Below are positions 7,054 through 13,427 of a stretch of DNA of 13,427 bases, piece by piece. The DNA is from Phycisphaerales bacterium UBA6054 (GTDB lineage: Bacteria > Planctomycetota > Phycisphaerae > Phycisphaerales > UBA1924): NCBI GenBank assembly GCA_002429045.1, contig DIYM01000023.1, positions 436-13,862 of the forward strand, written 5' to 3'. A model generated the notes under the pieces. The model saw nothing but the letters and a program-made list of their open reading frames with translations, was not told where the DNA came from and did no database searches. Every line of letters begins with the position of its first letter. Position 1 is the first letter of the stretch. Position numbers and translations under genes: made by a program.

Positions 7054-7586
7054 TCGGCCTTCGCCCGAGGCTCGACATAAGGCAGCAACTCTTCGGGCAG
7101 CCTCTTGAGCCCCCGCCTGCGCGCCTTCTCGATGGCGTAGTGCAGCGAGTCGTGCATGCGATCGAGCACCCGCTGCGTCACGTTCAGGTCCAACGCACGC
7201 ATCGTGTCGATCGAGAACTTCCACGCGTGGTACTCCTCCAAGCACCGCGGCGAGTACGTCGAGAAACCGATCGCGTGGTGGCCGATCTCATGCAGAAACA
7301 CCGCGGCCGACATCGGGCCCTTCGGGCGCGGCGCTTCGATGAGGCGTGAGACCGTCCCGTCCTGGTACGTCACCTGCCACGCGACGCCGGACATGGACGA
7401 CCGCCACTTGCGGACCCGTACCCCGTGCTCGGCCAGCATCTCGCGGGTGATCTTCTCGTACCGATCCTGCGCCGACCCCGGCTTCGGGGCGGTGGGGGGC
7501 GTGCGGTGCTTCGGACCGGATCGAACCGCACGCCGGCTCGCGCCCTTGGACCGCTTGGGCAGCATGATGTCCCACAGTGTCAGCAT
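7020..7586 (-). CDS. Small HEXXH putative zinc metallopeptidase, third gene of the def-fmt operon
   Basis: I do not recognise a named family for this 188-residue protein. It has a basic, Pro-rich N-terminal stretch (about 1-40), then FLHEIGHH at 98-104, giving the zinc motif His99-Glu100-X-X-His103. Glu117/Glu118 in CLEEYHAWKF, about 14 residues on, are good candidates for the third ligand, an arrangement like IrrE/ImmA- or gluzincin-type mini-proteases. Helical, basic sequence follows (DRMHDSLHYAIEKARRRG). No signal peptide is evident, so it is probably cytoplasmic. The start is the ATG at 7586, which shares its A with the fmt stop (TGATG) and has GGAGG at 7591-7595. A second in-frame Met lies seven codons in. 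The 3' end overlaps the glycoside hydrolase gene by 34 bp in the opposite direction. Function is unknown; the position suggests a link to translation or N-terminal maturation. Confidence 0.8.
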   Translation of the reverse strand: MLTLWDIMLPKRSKGASRRAVRSGPKHRTPPTAPKPGSAQDRYEKITREMLAEHGVRVRKWRSSMSGVAWQVTYQDGTVSRLIEAPRPKGPMSAAVFLHEIGHHAIGFSTYSPRCLEEYHAWKFSIDTMRALDLNVTQRVLDRMHDSLHYAIEKARRRGLKRLPEELLPYVEPRAKADQGQPALKSAM

Positions 7587-8536
7587 CACGCCTCCGGCTT
7601 GCCGCCGGCAAACCGATCGCCCCGCTTGATCCGCCGACCGTTCGCGAACGCGTCGAACGCCATCGGCTTCTTCCCGGGCGGCTGGACCTGCACCAGCCGG
7701 ACCAGCGAGCCCCCGCCGCACGCGACCAAGCCGCGGACCGGATCGACGATGACCCCGGGCTCTGATTCGGGAATCGGCCCGTCGTGTTCCGCACGCCCGG
7801 CTCGGAGCACCTTGATGCGCTCCCCGCCGAACCCGACCGTCACCGCAGGCCAGGGCGACAGCCCGTTGATCCGGCACCGGGCCTCATCGGCGGGACGCCC
7901 GAAGTCAACCCACCCGTCGCACTTGCGGAGCTTGCCCGCCAACGTCACCATCGAACCGTCCTGGGTGACAGGCTCGAGCGTGCCGGCGCGATGCCGCTCA
8001 AGCACCTCATCGATCAACGCCGGCCCGTCTCCGGCCAGCAGGCCGTGCAGATCGTCCTTGGTCTGATCGGGCCCGATCGCCCGCTCGCTCTGCCCGAGCA
8101 CGAGCCCCGCGTCCATCCGGTCCGCCAGCGTGATCACCGAGTTCCCGGTCACCGTGTCGCCCGCCAGGATCGCGTGATTGATCGGCGCCGCCCCCCGCCA
8201 GCGCGGGAGCAGGCTCGCGTGGAGATTGATCGCGAAACGGTCGGCCAACAACGGCCCGCCCAGCTTCTGCCCGAACGCGATCACCACCCACGCGTCGCTG
8301 TCCCAGGAACGGACCGCACCGCGCGCCTCCTCGGTGTTGATATCGCCCGGCTTGATCAGCGGCACGTCGGGCAGATGCTCCGACGCCCACGCCCCGATCG
8401 GTGTCGGGCTCAGCCTCTTCCCACGACCGGCCCGCTGATCTGGCTGGGTCACCACGCCGACGACCTTATGGGCCCGGCTAAGGCGCTCGAGCGTCGGCAA
8501 TCCGAACACGCCAGAGCCCAGGAAGACCACACGCAT
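7586..8536 (-). CDS. fmt: Methionyl-tRNA formyltransferase
   Basis: The protein formylates the amino group of Met-tRNA-fMet using 10-formyl-tetrahydrofolate, in the cytoplasm, to make the initiator tRNA. It has 316 residues, the usual size. The N-terminal Rossmann-type domain begins MRVVFLGSGVFGLPTLERL. The signature NLHASLLPRWRGAAP supplies catalytic Asn104 and His106, and Asp142 in DRMDAGLVL completes the triad known from E. coli Fmt and related formyltransferases. The C-terminal domain contains INGLSPWPAV, typical of the family. The start ATG shares a base with the def stop (TGATG). The frame is open far upstream on this strand, but that part lies in the shadow of def and is not coding. 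Its stop is coupled in the same way to the next gene. Confidence 0.96.
   Translation of the reverse strand: MRVVFLGSGVFGLPTLERLSRAHKVVGVVTQPDQRAGRGKRLSPTPIGAWASEHLPDVPLIKPGDINTEEARGAVRSWDSDAWVVIAFGQKLGGPLLADRFAINLHASLLPRWRGAAPINHAILAGDTVTGNSVITLADRMDAGLVLGQSERAIGPDQTKDDLHGLLAGDGPALIDEVLERHRAGTLEPVTQDGSMVTLAGKLRKCDGWVDFGRPADEARCRINGLSPWPAVTVGFGGERIKVLRAGRAEHDGPIPESEPGVIVDPVRGLVACGGGSLVRLVQVQPPGKKPMAFDAFANGRRIKRGDRFAGGKPEA
7591..7595 (-). promoter_or_regulatory. Shine-Dalgarno site of the HEXXH gene, inside the end of fmt
   Basis: On the minus strand GGAGG lies four bases before the ATG at 7586. It supports this start over the Met seven codons later and indicates re-initiation after fmt. Confidence 0.6.
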
Positions 8537-9090
8537 CAGCGTCGGCCCGCCTTTTCCATCTGCCGCACGCGGCTCTTGACCCGGGCCCGGCTCGCCTGCG
8601 TCATCTTGTCCAGGATCAGCACCCCGTCCAGATGATCGATCTCGTGCTGCCAGCACCTGGCCAGCAGCCCGCTCGCGGTCAGGCGGACCACCTCGCCCTT
8701 CGGTGTCATCGCCTCCATCGTCGCCGTCGCCGGGCGGTTGACCTCTCCCGTGATCCCGGGCAGCGAGAGGCACCCCTCGTCGTACGGTTCCAGCGGGCCG
8801 TCGTGCGAAACGATCCGCGGGTTCAGATACACCGCGGGCCCGTCCGAGGCGCTCGGCGCTGAACCGTCCCCGTCCGCCTCTTCTCCGGGCGGGACATCGC
8901 ACACGAAGATCCGCCACTCCAGCCCGACCTGCGGGCCCGCAAGACCGATCCCTTCGGCACCGCGCATCAACTCCAGCATCCGGGCGCCCACCGCCTCGGC
9001 TTCCGCCCCCGGTTCCACCGGTCCCGCGACCTTGCGCAGCACCTCGGCGGGGTAGATCTGGATACGCAACTTCGATGGATCGACCGGCAT
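8536..9090 (-). CDS. def: Peptide deformylase
   Basis: The enzyme removes the N-formyl group from nascent proteins using a metal ion, usually iron. It has 184 residues. All three signature motifs are present: GIGLAGPQVG (47-56), EGCLSLPG with metal ligand Cys107, and HEIDH (149-153) with two His ligands and the catalytic Glu. An acidic, Ser/Gly-rich loop at about 67-84 (PPGEEADGDG onward) is longer than in the E. coli enzyme and looks like a disordered insert. The ATG at 9090 has no Shine-Dalgarno site. A -10-like TACGAT ends six bases before it, suggesting a leaderless mRNA. The gene is first in a def-fmt-metallopeptidase operon, and def-fmt is a widespread bacterial pair. It is divergent from the TPR gene. 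Confidence 0.96.
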   Translation of the reverse strand: MPVDPSKLRIQIYPAEVLRKVAGPVEPGAEAEAVGARMLELMRGAEGIGLAGPQVGLEWRIFVCDVPPGEEADGDGSAPSASDGPAVYLNPRIVSHDGPLEPYDEGCLSLPGITGEVNRPATATMEAMTPKGEVVRLTASGLLARCWQHEIDHLDGVLILDKMTQASRARVKSRVRQMEKAGRR

Positions 9091-9096
9091 CCCAAC

Positions 9097-9102
9097 ATCG
9101 TA
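9097..9102 (-). promoter_or_regulatory. Candidate -10 box for a leaderless def transcript
   Basis: On the minus strand GATACGAT contains the hexamer TACGAT (four of six consensus bases), ending six bases before the def ATG. Transcription would start at or next to the ATG. No convincing -35 is visible; TGGAGA lies 19 bases upstream. Confidence 0.35.
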
Positions 9103-9162
9103 TCGCCCAACGGGCCGGGCATCTCCAGCCCGACGCGCTCACCCCGGCCCGCCCCGCCCGCA

Positions 9163-9185
9163 TACACTCGCCATCCCGAAGGAGG
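9163..9185 (+). promoter_or_regulatory. Candidate -10 box and Shine-Dalgarno site of the TPR gene
   Basis: TACACT (9163-9168) is the same hexamer found before pyrG. AAGGAGG (9179-9185) follows, nine bases before the GTG at 9195. No -35 box is recognisable. The ribosome binding site is strong and decides the start; the promoter call is weak. Confidence 0.45.
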
Positions 9186-9194
9186 CGGCAACCC

Positions 9195-10673
9195 GTGGCG
9201 ATATTCGGCAAGAAAACGGCAGCGCCCGCAGGCGACGGCAACGACCCCAAGCCCACCTTCAGCCCGCAGAAGGCCAAAGCCTTCTGGGACCACGCCCGGG
9301 TCGTCCACGAGTCCGGCAACCACGAGTACGCCATGCAGCTCTGGCTCAACGGGCTCGGCTGGGACCCCACGAACTTCGACTCGCTCAAGGGCTTCCTCCG
9401 CTCCGCAGACGCGTTCCTCCAGGAGAACCCCAAGGGCAGACTCAGCAAGGACACCAAGTCGGGCCTGACCGCCAAGGGGGATGTCCGCAAGTTCATCGAC
9501 TCCCTGCTCGACTACGGCATCAAGAAGATGGACGGCGCCGCCGCCCTCAAAGCAGCCGAGTCAGCCAGCAAGATCGGGCTCCGCGACGCCGGCCTCCTGC
9601 TCGGCCAGCACGCGCTCGCGCTCGCCAACGAGAACGAGAAGTCCAAGAAAGACACCTACGTCCGCCTGCTCGACGCGTTCGAGCGGATCGAGGCCTACGA
9701 CCTCGCCGCCCAGGCCGGCAACATCGCGACCCAGCTCGATCCAACCGACGGGCAGCTCCAGAACCGCGTCCGCAACATGCTCGCCCAGAACACGATGTCG
9801 AAGGGCGGCTTCGACGAATCGGGCGAGGAGGGCGGTTTCCGCAAGAACATCCGCGACGCCGACAAGCAGGCCCAGCTCGAGCAGGAAGACTCGGTCGCCA
9901 AATCCGGCACCGTCAAGGACCAGATCATCGCACGCGTCGAAGCCGAGCTCAACGAACGCCCCGACGACCTCCCGACCATCTCCAAGTACGTCAAGGCGCT
10001 GCTCGACCGCGGCAAGAACGCCGATGAACTCAAAGCCATGTCCATCCTCGGCAAGGCATTCAAGGAAACGGGCCAGTTCCGGTTCCGCAAGACCGCCGGC
10101 GAGATCCAGGTGAGGCGCGCCGAACGCCAGGTCGAGAAGCTCCGCAAGCTGGCCAATGCCGACGGAGCCGGAGCCGAAGCGACCGAGAAGCTCGAATCGT
10201 CGGAGAAGGCGCTCGCCAAGATGAAGCTCGAAGAGCTCAAGCTCCAGGTCGAGAACTACCCCACGGACCTGACCCTCAAGTTCGCCCTGGGCAAGGTCCT
10301 CGCCGGCATCAACGAGCACGACGCCGCCATCGAGCAGTTCCAGCAGGCCCAGGACGACGCGAAGATCCGCCGAAACGTCCAACTCGAGATGGGGCGGTCC
10401 TTCCTCTCGCTGGGGGGCTGGGACGACGCGGCCGTCGGGACGTTCCGGGCCGGGCTCGACGGCATCGCCGACGACGCCAGCGTCCTCGGTATGGACCTCC
10501 GCTACGGGCTGCTCTGCGCCCTCCAGGCCAAGGCGACCAACGAGCAGAGCGCCGACGCCGCCGAGGAGGCCGACAGGATCGCCGCCGGCATCGCGATGCA
10601 GAAGTTCAACTACAAGGACGTCCGCGAACGACGCGAGCAGATCAAGGCCATGCTCGCCGAGCTGAAAGCCTGA
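9195..10673 (+). CDS. TPR-repeat protein of unknown function
   Basis: This 492-residue, highly charged, helical protein has no signal peptide. TPR-like helix pairs are visible near residues 27-60 (AFWDHARVVHESGNHEYAMQ), at about 115-205 (including YDLAAQAGNIATQLDP), and at about 345-430 (FALGKVLAGINEHDAAIEQF). A Lys/Glu-rich probable coiled coil occupies about 305-352. It begins VAIFGKK; the GTG start is chosen because of AAGGAGG nine bases upstream. An in-frame ATG at 9075 would put the promoter region and the start of def inside the gene. The kdsB start follows after only three bases, so the two are probably co-transcribed. TPR proteins act as binding scaffolds; the partner is unknown. A role in envelope or LPS synthesis is suggested only by position. 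Confidence 0.85.
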   Translation: MAIFGKKTAAPAGDGNDPKPTFSPQKAKAFWDHARVVHESGNHEYAMQLWLNGLGWDPTNFDSLKGFLRSADAFLQENPKGRLSKDTKSGLTAKGDVRKFIDSLLDYGIKKMDGAAALKAAESASKIGLRDAGLLLGQHALALANENEKSKKDTYVRLLDAFERIEAYDLAAQAGNIATQLDPTDGQLQNRVRNMLAQNTMSKGGFDESGEEGGFRKNIRDADKQAQLEQEDSVAKSGTVKDQIIARVEAELNERPDDLPTISKYVKALLDRGKNADELKAMSILGKAFKETGQFRFRKTAGEIQVRRAERQVEKLRKLANADGAGAEATEKLESSEKALAKMKLEELKLQVENYPTDLTLKFALGKVLAGINEHDAAIEQFQQAQDDAKIRRNVQLEMGRSFLSLGGWDDAAVGTFRAGLDGIADDASVLGMDLRYGLLCALQAKATNEQSADAAEEADRIAAGIAMQKFNYKDVRERREQIKAMLAELKA

Positions 10674-10676
10674 CCG

Positions 10677-11471
10677 ATGCCGCGGCCCCCCTCCGCCGTC
10701 GCGATCATCCCCGCCCGCATGGGCTCGACCCGGTTCCCCGGCAAGGTCCTCAAAGCGGACACCGGCAAGCCGCTGATCGTCCACGTCTGCGAGCAGGCCG
10801 CCAAAGCCGACTCGGTCTCCCGCGTCGTCGTCGCCACCGACGCCCCCGAGGTGGAGTCCGCTGTCCGAGCGGCCGGTTTCGAAGCGGTCATGACCGGGGA
10901 TCATCCCAACGGCACAAGCCGGCTCGCCGAGGCTTGCGGGATTCTTGGGCTCGAGCCGAAAGCCGCGATCATCAATGTTCAGGGCGATGAGCCAGAGATC
11001 GAGCCCGGAGTCATCGACGCCGCGCACACGGCACTCTGCTTCGGCAAAGCAAGCCCGGGCGATCAGACGGTCGGCACCGCGGTCACGCCGGTTGCCTCCA
11101 AGGAGCAGTTCGAGGACCCCAACATCGTCAAGGCGGCGATATCCGGGAGACCGATGCAGGGCCCGGGCCCGGAGGTCGGTGTGGTGCACTACTTCTCCCG
11201 CGCGCCGATCCCCTATCCGCGCAACCCGTCCGATCAGCCCGCTTGGCGTCACGTCGGGATCTACGCCTACACCGTCGGGTCGATCCGAGCGTACCTCGGA
11301 TGGCCGCCATCACCACTGGAGGAGGTCGAGTCGCTCGAGCAGCTCAGGTGGCTCAAGGCGGGCTACCGGATCACAGCGGCCTACACCAACGCGTCCCACA
11401 CCGGCATCGATACCGAAGAGCAATACCGGGCGTTCGTCGCCCGCCAATCCGCCCGTTCTGCGGGCAAATGA
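10677..11471 (+). CDS. kdsB: 3-deoxy-manno-octulosonate cytidylyltransferase (CMP-Kdo synthetase)
   Basis: The enzyme joins CTP and Kdo to give CMP-Kdo, the activated sugar for the LPS inner core, in the cytoplasm. It has 264 residues, close to the usual 245-260. The nucleotide-binding start AIIPARMGSTRFPGKVL, the magnesium motif NVQGDEP (100-106), HYFSRAPIPYPR and RHVGIYAYTVGSIRAY are all typical, and GIDTEEQ near the C-terminus supplies the second metal-binding Asp. The usual SGTDR motif reads NGTSR (78-82), an Asp-to-Ser change. The ATG is three bases after the TPR stop and has no clear Shine-Dalgarno site, so coupling is likely. pyrG, which makes its CTP substrate, follows after 44 bp. 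Presence of kdsB implies an outer membrane with Kdo-containing LPS. Confidence 0.93.
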   Translation: MPRPPSAVAIIPARMGSTRFPGKVLKADTGKPLIVHVCEQAAKADSVSRVVVATDAPEVESAVRAAGFEAVMTGDHPNGTSRLAEACGILGLEPKAAIINVQGDEPEIEPGVIDAAHTALCFGKASPGDQTVGTAVTPVASKEQFEDPNIVKAAISGRPMQGPGPEVGVVHYFSRAPIPYPRNPSDQPAWRHVGIYAYTVGSIRAYLGWPPSPLEEVESLEQLRWLKAGYRITAAYTNASHTGIDTEEQYRAFVARQSARSAGK

Positions 11472-11480
11472 CCGACCCGC

Positions 11481-11510
11481 TTGCGGGCCCGGCGCCGGCG
11501 CTGATACACT
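11481..11510 (+). promoter_or_regulatory. Candidate promoter for a leaderless pyrG transcript
   Basis: TTGCGG (11481-11486), an 18-base spacer and TACACT (11505-11510) preceded by TGA form an extended -10 pattern. Only five bases separate it from the pyrG ATG at 11516, so transcription would begin at about the start codon and no Shine-Dalgarno site is possible. A short CCCG-CTTG-CGGG stem-loop (11476-11487) overlaps the -35 region; it has no T run and is not called as a terminator. Confidence 0.45.
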
Positions 11511-11515
11511 CTGGG

Positions 11516-13427
11516 ATGCCCCTCCACGATCGACACAGCAGCGACCCCTCGCCCCACACGGGCGCGGGCAACGGTGCCGGACGGAACCTCCTCGCCGCCG
11601 CCGGCGAGATCGCCACCACCAACAGCGAGTACTACTCGCCCGTCCCCGACGGATACCGCTTCGGGCAGCACAAGTACGTCGTGATCGTCGGCACCGTCAT
11701 GTCCGGGCTGGGCAAGGGCATCTTCAGCTCGTCCATGGCCAAGGTCCTCAAGGACAAGGGCCTCACCGTCGCGCCCATCAAACTCGAGGGATACCTCAAC
11801 ATCGACTCGGGCACGCTCAACCCGTACCGGCACGGCGAGGTCTTCGTCCTCGACGACGGCACCGAGTGCGATATGGACCTGGGCACCTACGAGCGCATGC
11901 TCGACCAGAACCTGACCAGCCGGAACTTCTCGACCGCCGGGCGGATCTACACGGAGATCCTCGAACGCGAACGCCAGGGCGTCTACCTCGGCCGCGACGT
12001 CCAGATGATCCCCCACGTCACCGGCGAGGTAAAACGCAAGCTCCGCGAGCTCGCCCTCCGCGGAGACGGCAGCCGCCCGGCCGACGTCGTCTTCGTCGAA
12101 GTCGGCGGCACGGTCGGCGACTACGAGAACGGCTTCTACATCGAAGCGCTCCGCGAGCTCGCCTTCGAAGAAGGCCCCGGCTCGGTCTGCTTCGTGGCGC
12201 TGACCTATGTCATCGAGCCGCCCGCCCTCGGCGAGCAGAAATCCAAAGCCGCCCAGCTCGGCATCCAACGCCTTCTCGAGACCGGCATCCAGCCCCACCT
12301 GATCGCCTGCCGCGCCGAAGAGGTCGTCCAGCCCAAGGTCCTCGAAAAGATCGCCATGTTCAGCAACGTCCCGCTCAAACGCGTGTTCTCCATGCACGAC
12401 CGATCGAGCATCTACACCATCCCAGACGAGATGCGCGCCGACGGGCTCGACCGCGAGATCCTCAGCATCCTCGGCATCCACGACCGCGTCGACACACGCC
12501 ACGAGGACCGCGCACGCCAGAACTGGACCAGCTTCGTCAAGGGCCTGACCGCCGAGCACAACCACACCGTCCGCATCGGCATCACCGGCAAGTACGCCGA
12601 TCTCCGCGACGCCTACGCCTCGATCGACAAGGCCCTCGAGCACTGCGGGGCCCACCTGGATTGCACCATCGAACAGGAATGGATCGAGACCACCGAGATC
12701 TCCGACGCCACCGTCGCACAACGCCTGGACGACCTCGACGGCGTGATCGTCCCGGGCGGCTTCGGCTCCAGGGGCGTCGAGGGCAAGATCGCCTGTGTCA
12801 AGCACTGCCGCGAGCAGATGGTCCCCTACCTCGGCATCTGCCTGGGATTCCAGGTCGCGGTGATCGAGTTCGCCCGCAACGTGCTCGGCATCACCGACGC
12901 ATCCAGCACCGAGTTCGATCCCATGTGCGGCTCGCCGCTCATCTCAGAACTGCCCGAGCAGAAGAAAATCGAAGGCCTCGGAGGCACCATGCGCCTCGGC
13001 GCGCAGGACGTCCAGATCACCCCCGGCACCCTCGCCTGCTTTCTCGCCGGCGGAGAGACCTCCGTCCGCGAACGCTTCCGCCACCGCTACGAGGTCGACC
13101 CGTCGTACATCGAACGCCTCGAAGCCGGCGGCCTGGTCTTCTCCGGACGACACCCCGAGCAGCCCATCATGCAGGTGCTCGAACTGCCCTCCAACGCCGA
13201 GGGCGTCGAGGGCGTCGCGCCCGAGACCCCGCTCACCCACCCCTACTTTGTCGGCGCCCAGTGCCACCCCGAACTGACCAGCCGCCCCCTCACGCCCCAA
13301 CCGATGTTCATGGGGCTCGTCGCGGCCGCGTTGCGTCACCGCTTCGGCCACGACCAGCAGTGGGCCGACCTCGCCAAGTCCCCCCGCCTCCGCCGCTGGC
13401 TCCGCGACCCGAACGGGCGGGCCAGCA
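11516..13427 (+). CDS. pyrG: CTP synthase (3' partial), divergent subtype with N-terminal extension
   Basis: The enzyme makes CTP from UTP, ATP and glutamine. The frame is open to the window edge: 637 residues seen against about 540 for typical PyrG. The synthase domain has the P-loop SGLGKG (63-68), magnesium ligands Asp97 (NIDSGT) and Glu195 (VEVGGTVGD), and HVTGEVK. The glutamine amidotransferase domain has nucleophile Cys442 in LGICLGFQ, and His584/Glu586 in QCHPEL. About 50 residues of low-complexity sequence precede the core; there is no in-frame ATG closer to it. Several usually fixed motifs differ: KLDPYINVDPGT reads KLEGYLNIDSGT, and the UTP/CTP-site KTKPTQ reads KSKAAQ (242-247). 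A C-terminal tail of at least 35 residues continues past the usual end. It probably still works as CTP synthase, with possibly altered feedback control. Confidence 0.94.
   Translation, partial: MPLHDRHSSDPSPHTGAGNGAGRNLLAAAGEIATTNSEYYSPVPDGYRFGQHKYVVIVGTVMSGLGKGIFSSSMAKVLKDKGLTVAPIKLEGYLNIDSGTLNPYRHGEVFVLDDGTECDMDLGTYERMLDQNLTSRNFSTAGRIYTEILERERQGVYLGRDVQMIPHVTGEVKRKLRELALRGDGSRPADVVFVEVGGTVGDYENGFYIEALRELAFEEGPGSVCFVALTYVIEPPALGEQKSKAAQLGIQRLLETGIQPHLIACRAEEVVQPKVLEKIAMFSNVPLKRVFSMHDRSSIYTIPDEMRADGLDREILSILGIHDRVDTRHEDRARQNWTSFVKGLTAEHNHTVRIGITGKYADLRDAYASIDKALEHCGAHLDCTIEQEWIETTEISDATVAQRLDDLDGVIVPGGFGSRGVEGKIACVKHCREQMVPYLGICLGFQVAVIEFARNVLGITDASSTEFDPMCGSPLISELPEQKKIEGLGGTMRLGAQDVQITPGTLACFLAGGETSVRERFRHRYEVDPSYIERLEAGGLVFSGRHPEQPIMQVLELPSNAEGVEGVAPETPLTHPYFVGAQCHPELTSRPLTPQPMFMGLVAAALRHRFGHDQQWADLAKSPRLRRWLRDPNGRAS

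Noticed and set aside
9075..9194. Longer N-terminus for the TPR protein from the ATG at 9075
   Set aside because: The extra residues are Arg/Pro-rich and low complexity and overlap the start of def; GTG 9195 has a strong ribosome binding site.
8537..9496. Upstream extension of the fmt frame on the minus strand
   Set aside because: It overlaps def in another frame and the start of the TPR gene; Fmt begins at the ATG at 8536 with its normal N-terminus.
9561..11252. 563-codon open frame on the minus strand opposite the TPR gene and kdsB
   Set aside because: The sequence is Asp/Gly/Leu/Val-rich without domain structure, lies antisense to two well-supported genes, and is the expected product of strong GC bias at third positions.
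11476..11487. Stem-loop CCCG-CTTG-CGGG as a terminator after kdsB
   Set aside because: The stem is only four or five pairs and no T run follows; it lies on the putative pyrG -35 box.
11381..12805. 474-codon open frame on the minus strand opposite pyrG
   Set aside because: It is antisense to conserved CTP synthase motifs and has shadow-type composition (runs of Val, Asp, Gly, Ala).

Overview
The window reads as a chromosomal stretch from a GC-rich planctomycete, most likely of the class Phycisphaerae. This is an inference from three things. First, a secreted protein ends in a two-repeat dockerin finishing in Gly-Cys-Pro, a type I associate with Phycisphaerales. Second, kdsB (Kdo activation for LPS) lies directly before pyrG, an order I recall from chlamydiae, which share the PVC superphylum. 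Third, coding density is very high, with many 1-4 bp junctions. I saw no rRNA, tRNA, CRISPR array, insertion sequence or integrase. No gap between genes exceeds about 155 bp.

Layout. Bases 1-3062 (+) hold two overlapping M16-family peptidase genes; the first lacks its 5' end. The first carries the zinc-ligand half of the active site and the second carries the Arg/Tyr substrate-binding half, so they look like one obligate heterodimeric protease. A long GC palindrome follows as a likely terminator. A two-domain VOC (glyoxalase-fold) protein (+) comes next, with its own promoter and ribosome binding site. A short spacer with a 15-bp tandem repeat and a good sigma-70-like promoter leads into a 979-residue secreted GH57-like alpha-glucan hydrolase (+) with a CBM25-type starch-binding module and a C-terminal dockerin. 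Its last 34 bp overlap, tail to tail, a minus-strand operon.

That minus-strand operon reads def (peptide deformylase), then fmt (methionyl-tRNA formyltransferase), then a small HEXXH putative metallopeptidase. Each junction is a TGATG, so translation is probably coupled. It diverges at about 9091-9194 from a plus-strand cluster of a TPR protein, kdsB (3 bp gap) and pyrG (44 bp gap, own promoter candidate). pyrG runs off the right end and encodes an unusual CTP synthase with a roughly 50-residue N-terminal extension.

How the genes connect. def and fmt are the two halves of the N-formylmethionine cycle, and the third gene of that operon is an uncharacterised zinc-protease-like protein. PyrG makes the CTP that KdsB uses to form CMP-Kdo, so that pair is a substrate-supply unit for LPS synthesis. 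Both def and pyrG have a GATAC-type -10 element only 5-6 bases before their ATG, which suggests leaderless mRNAs. The most interesting items are the split M16 protease, the metallopeptidase tied to def-fmt, the leaderless starts and the divergent CTP synthase. I do not see a clear multi-gene defence or mobile system here.
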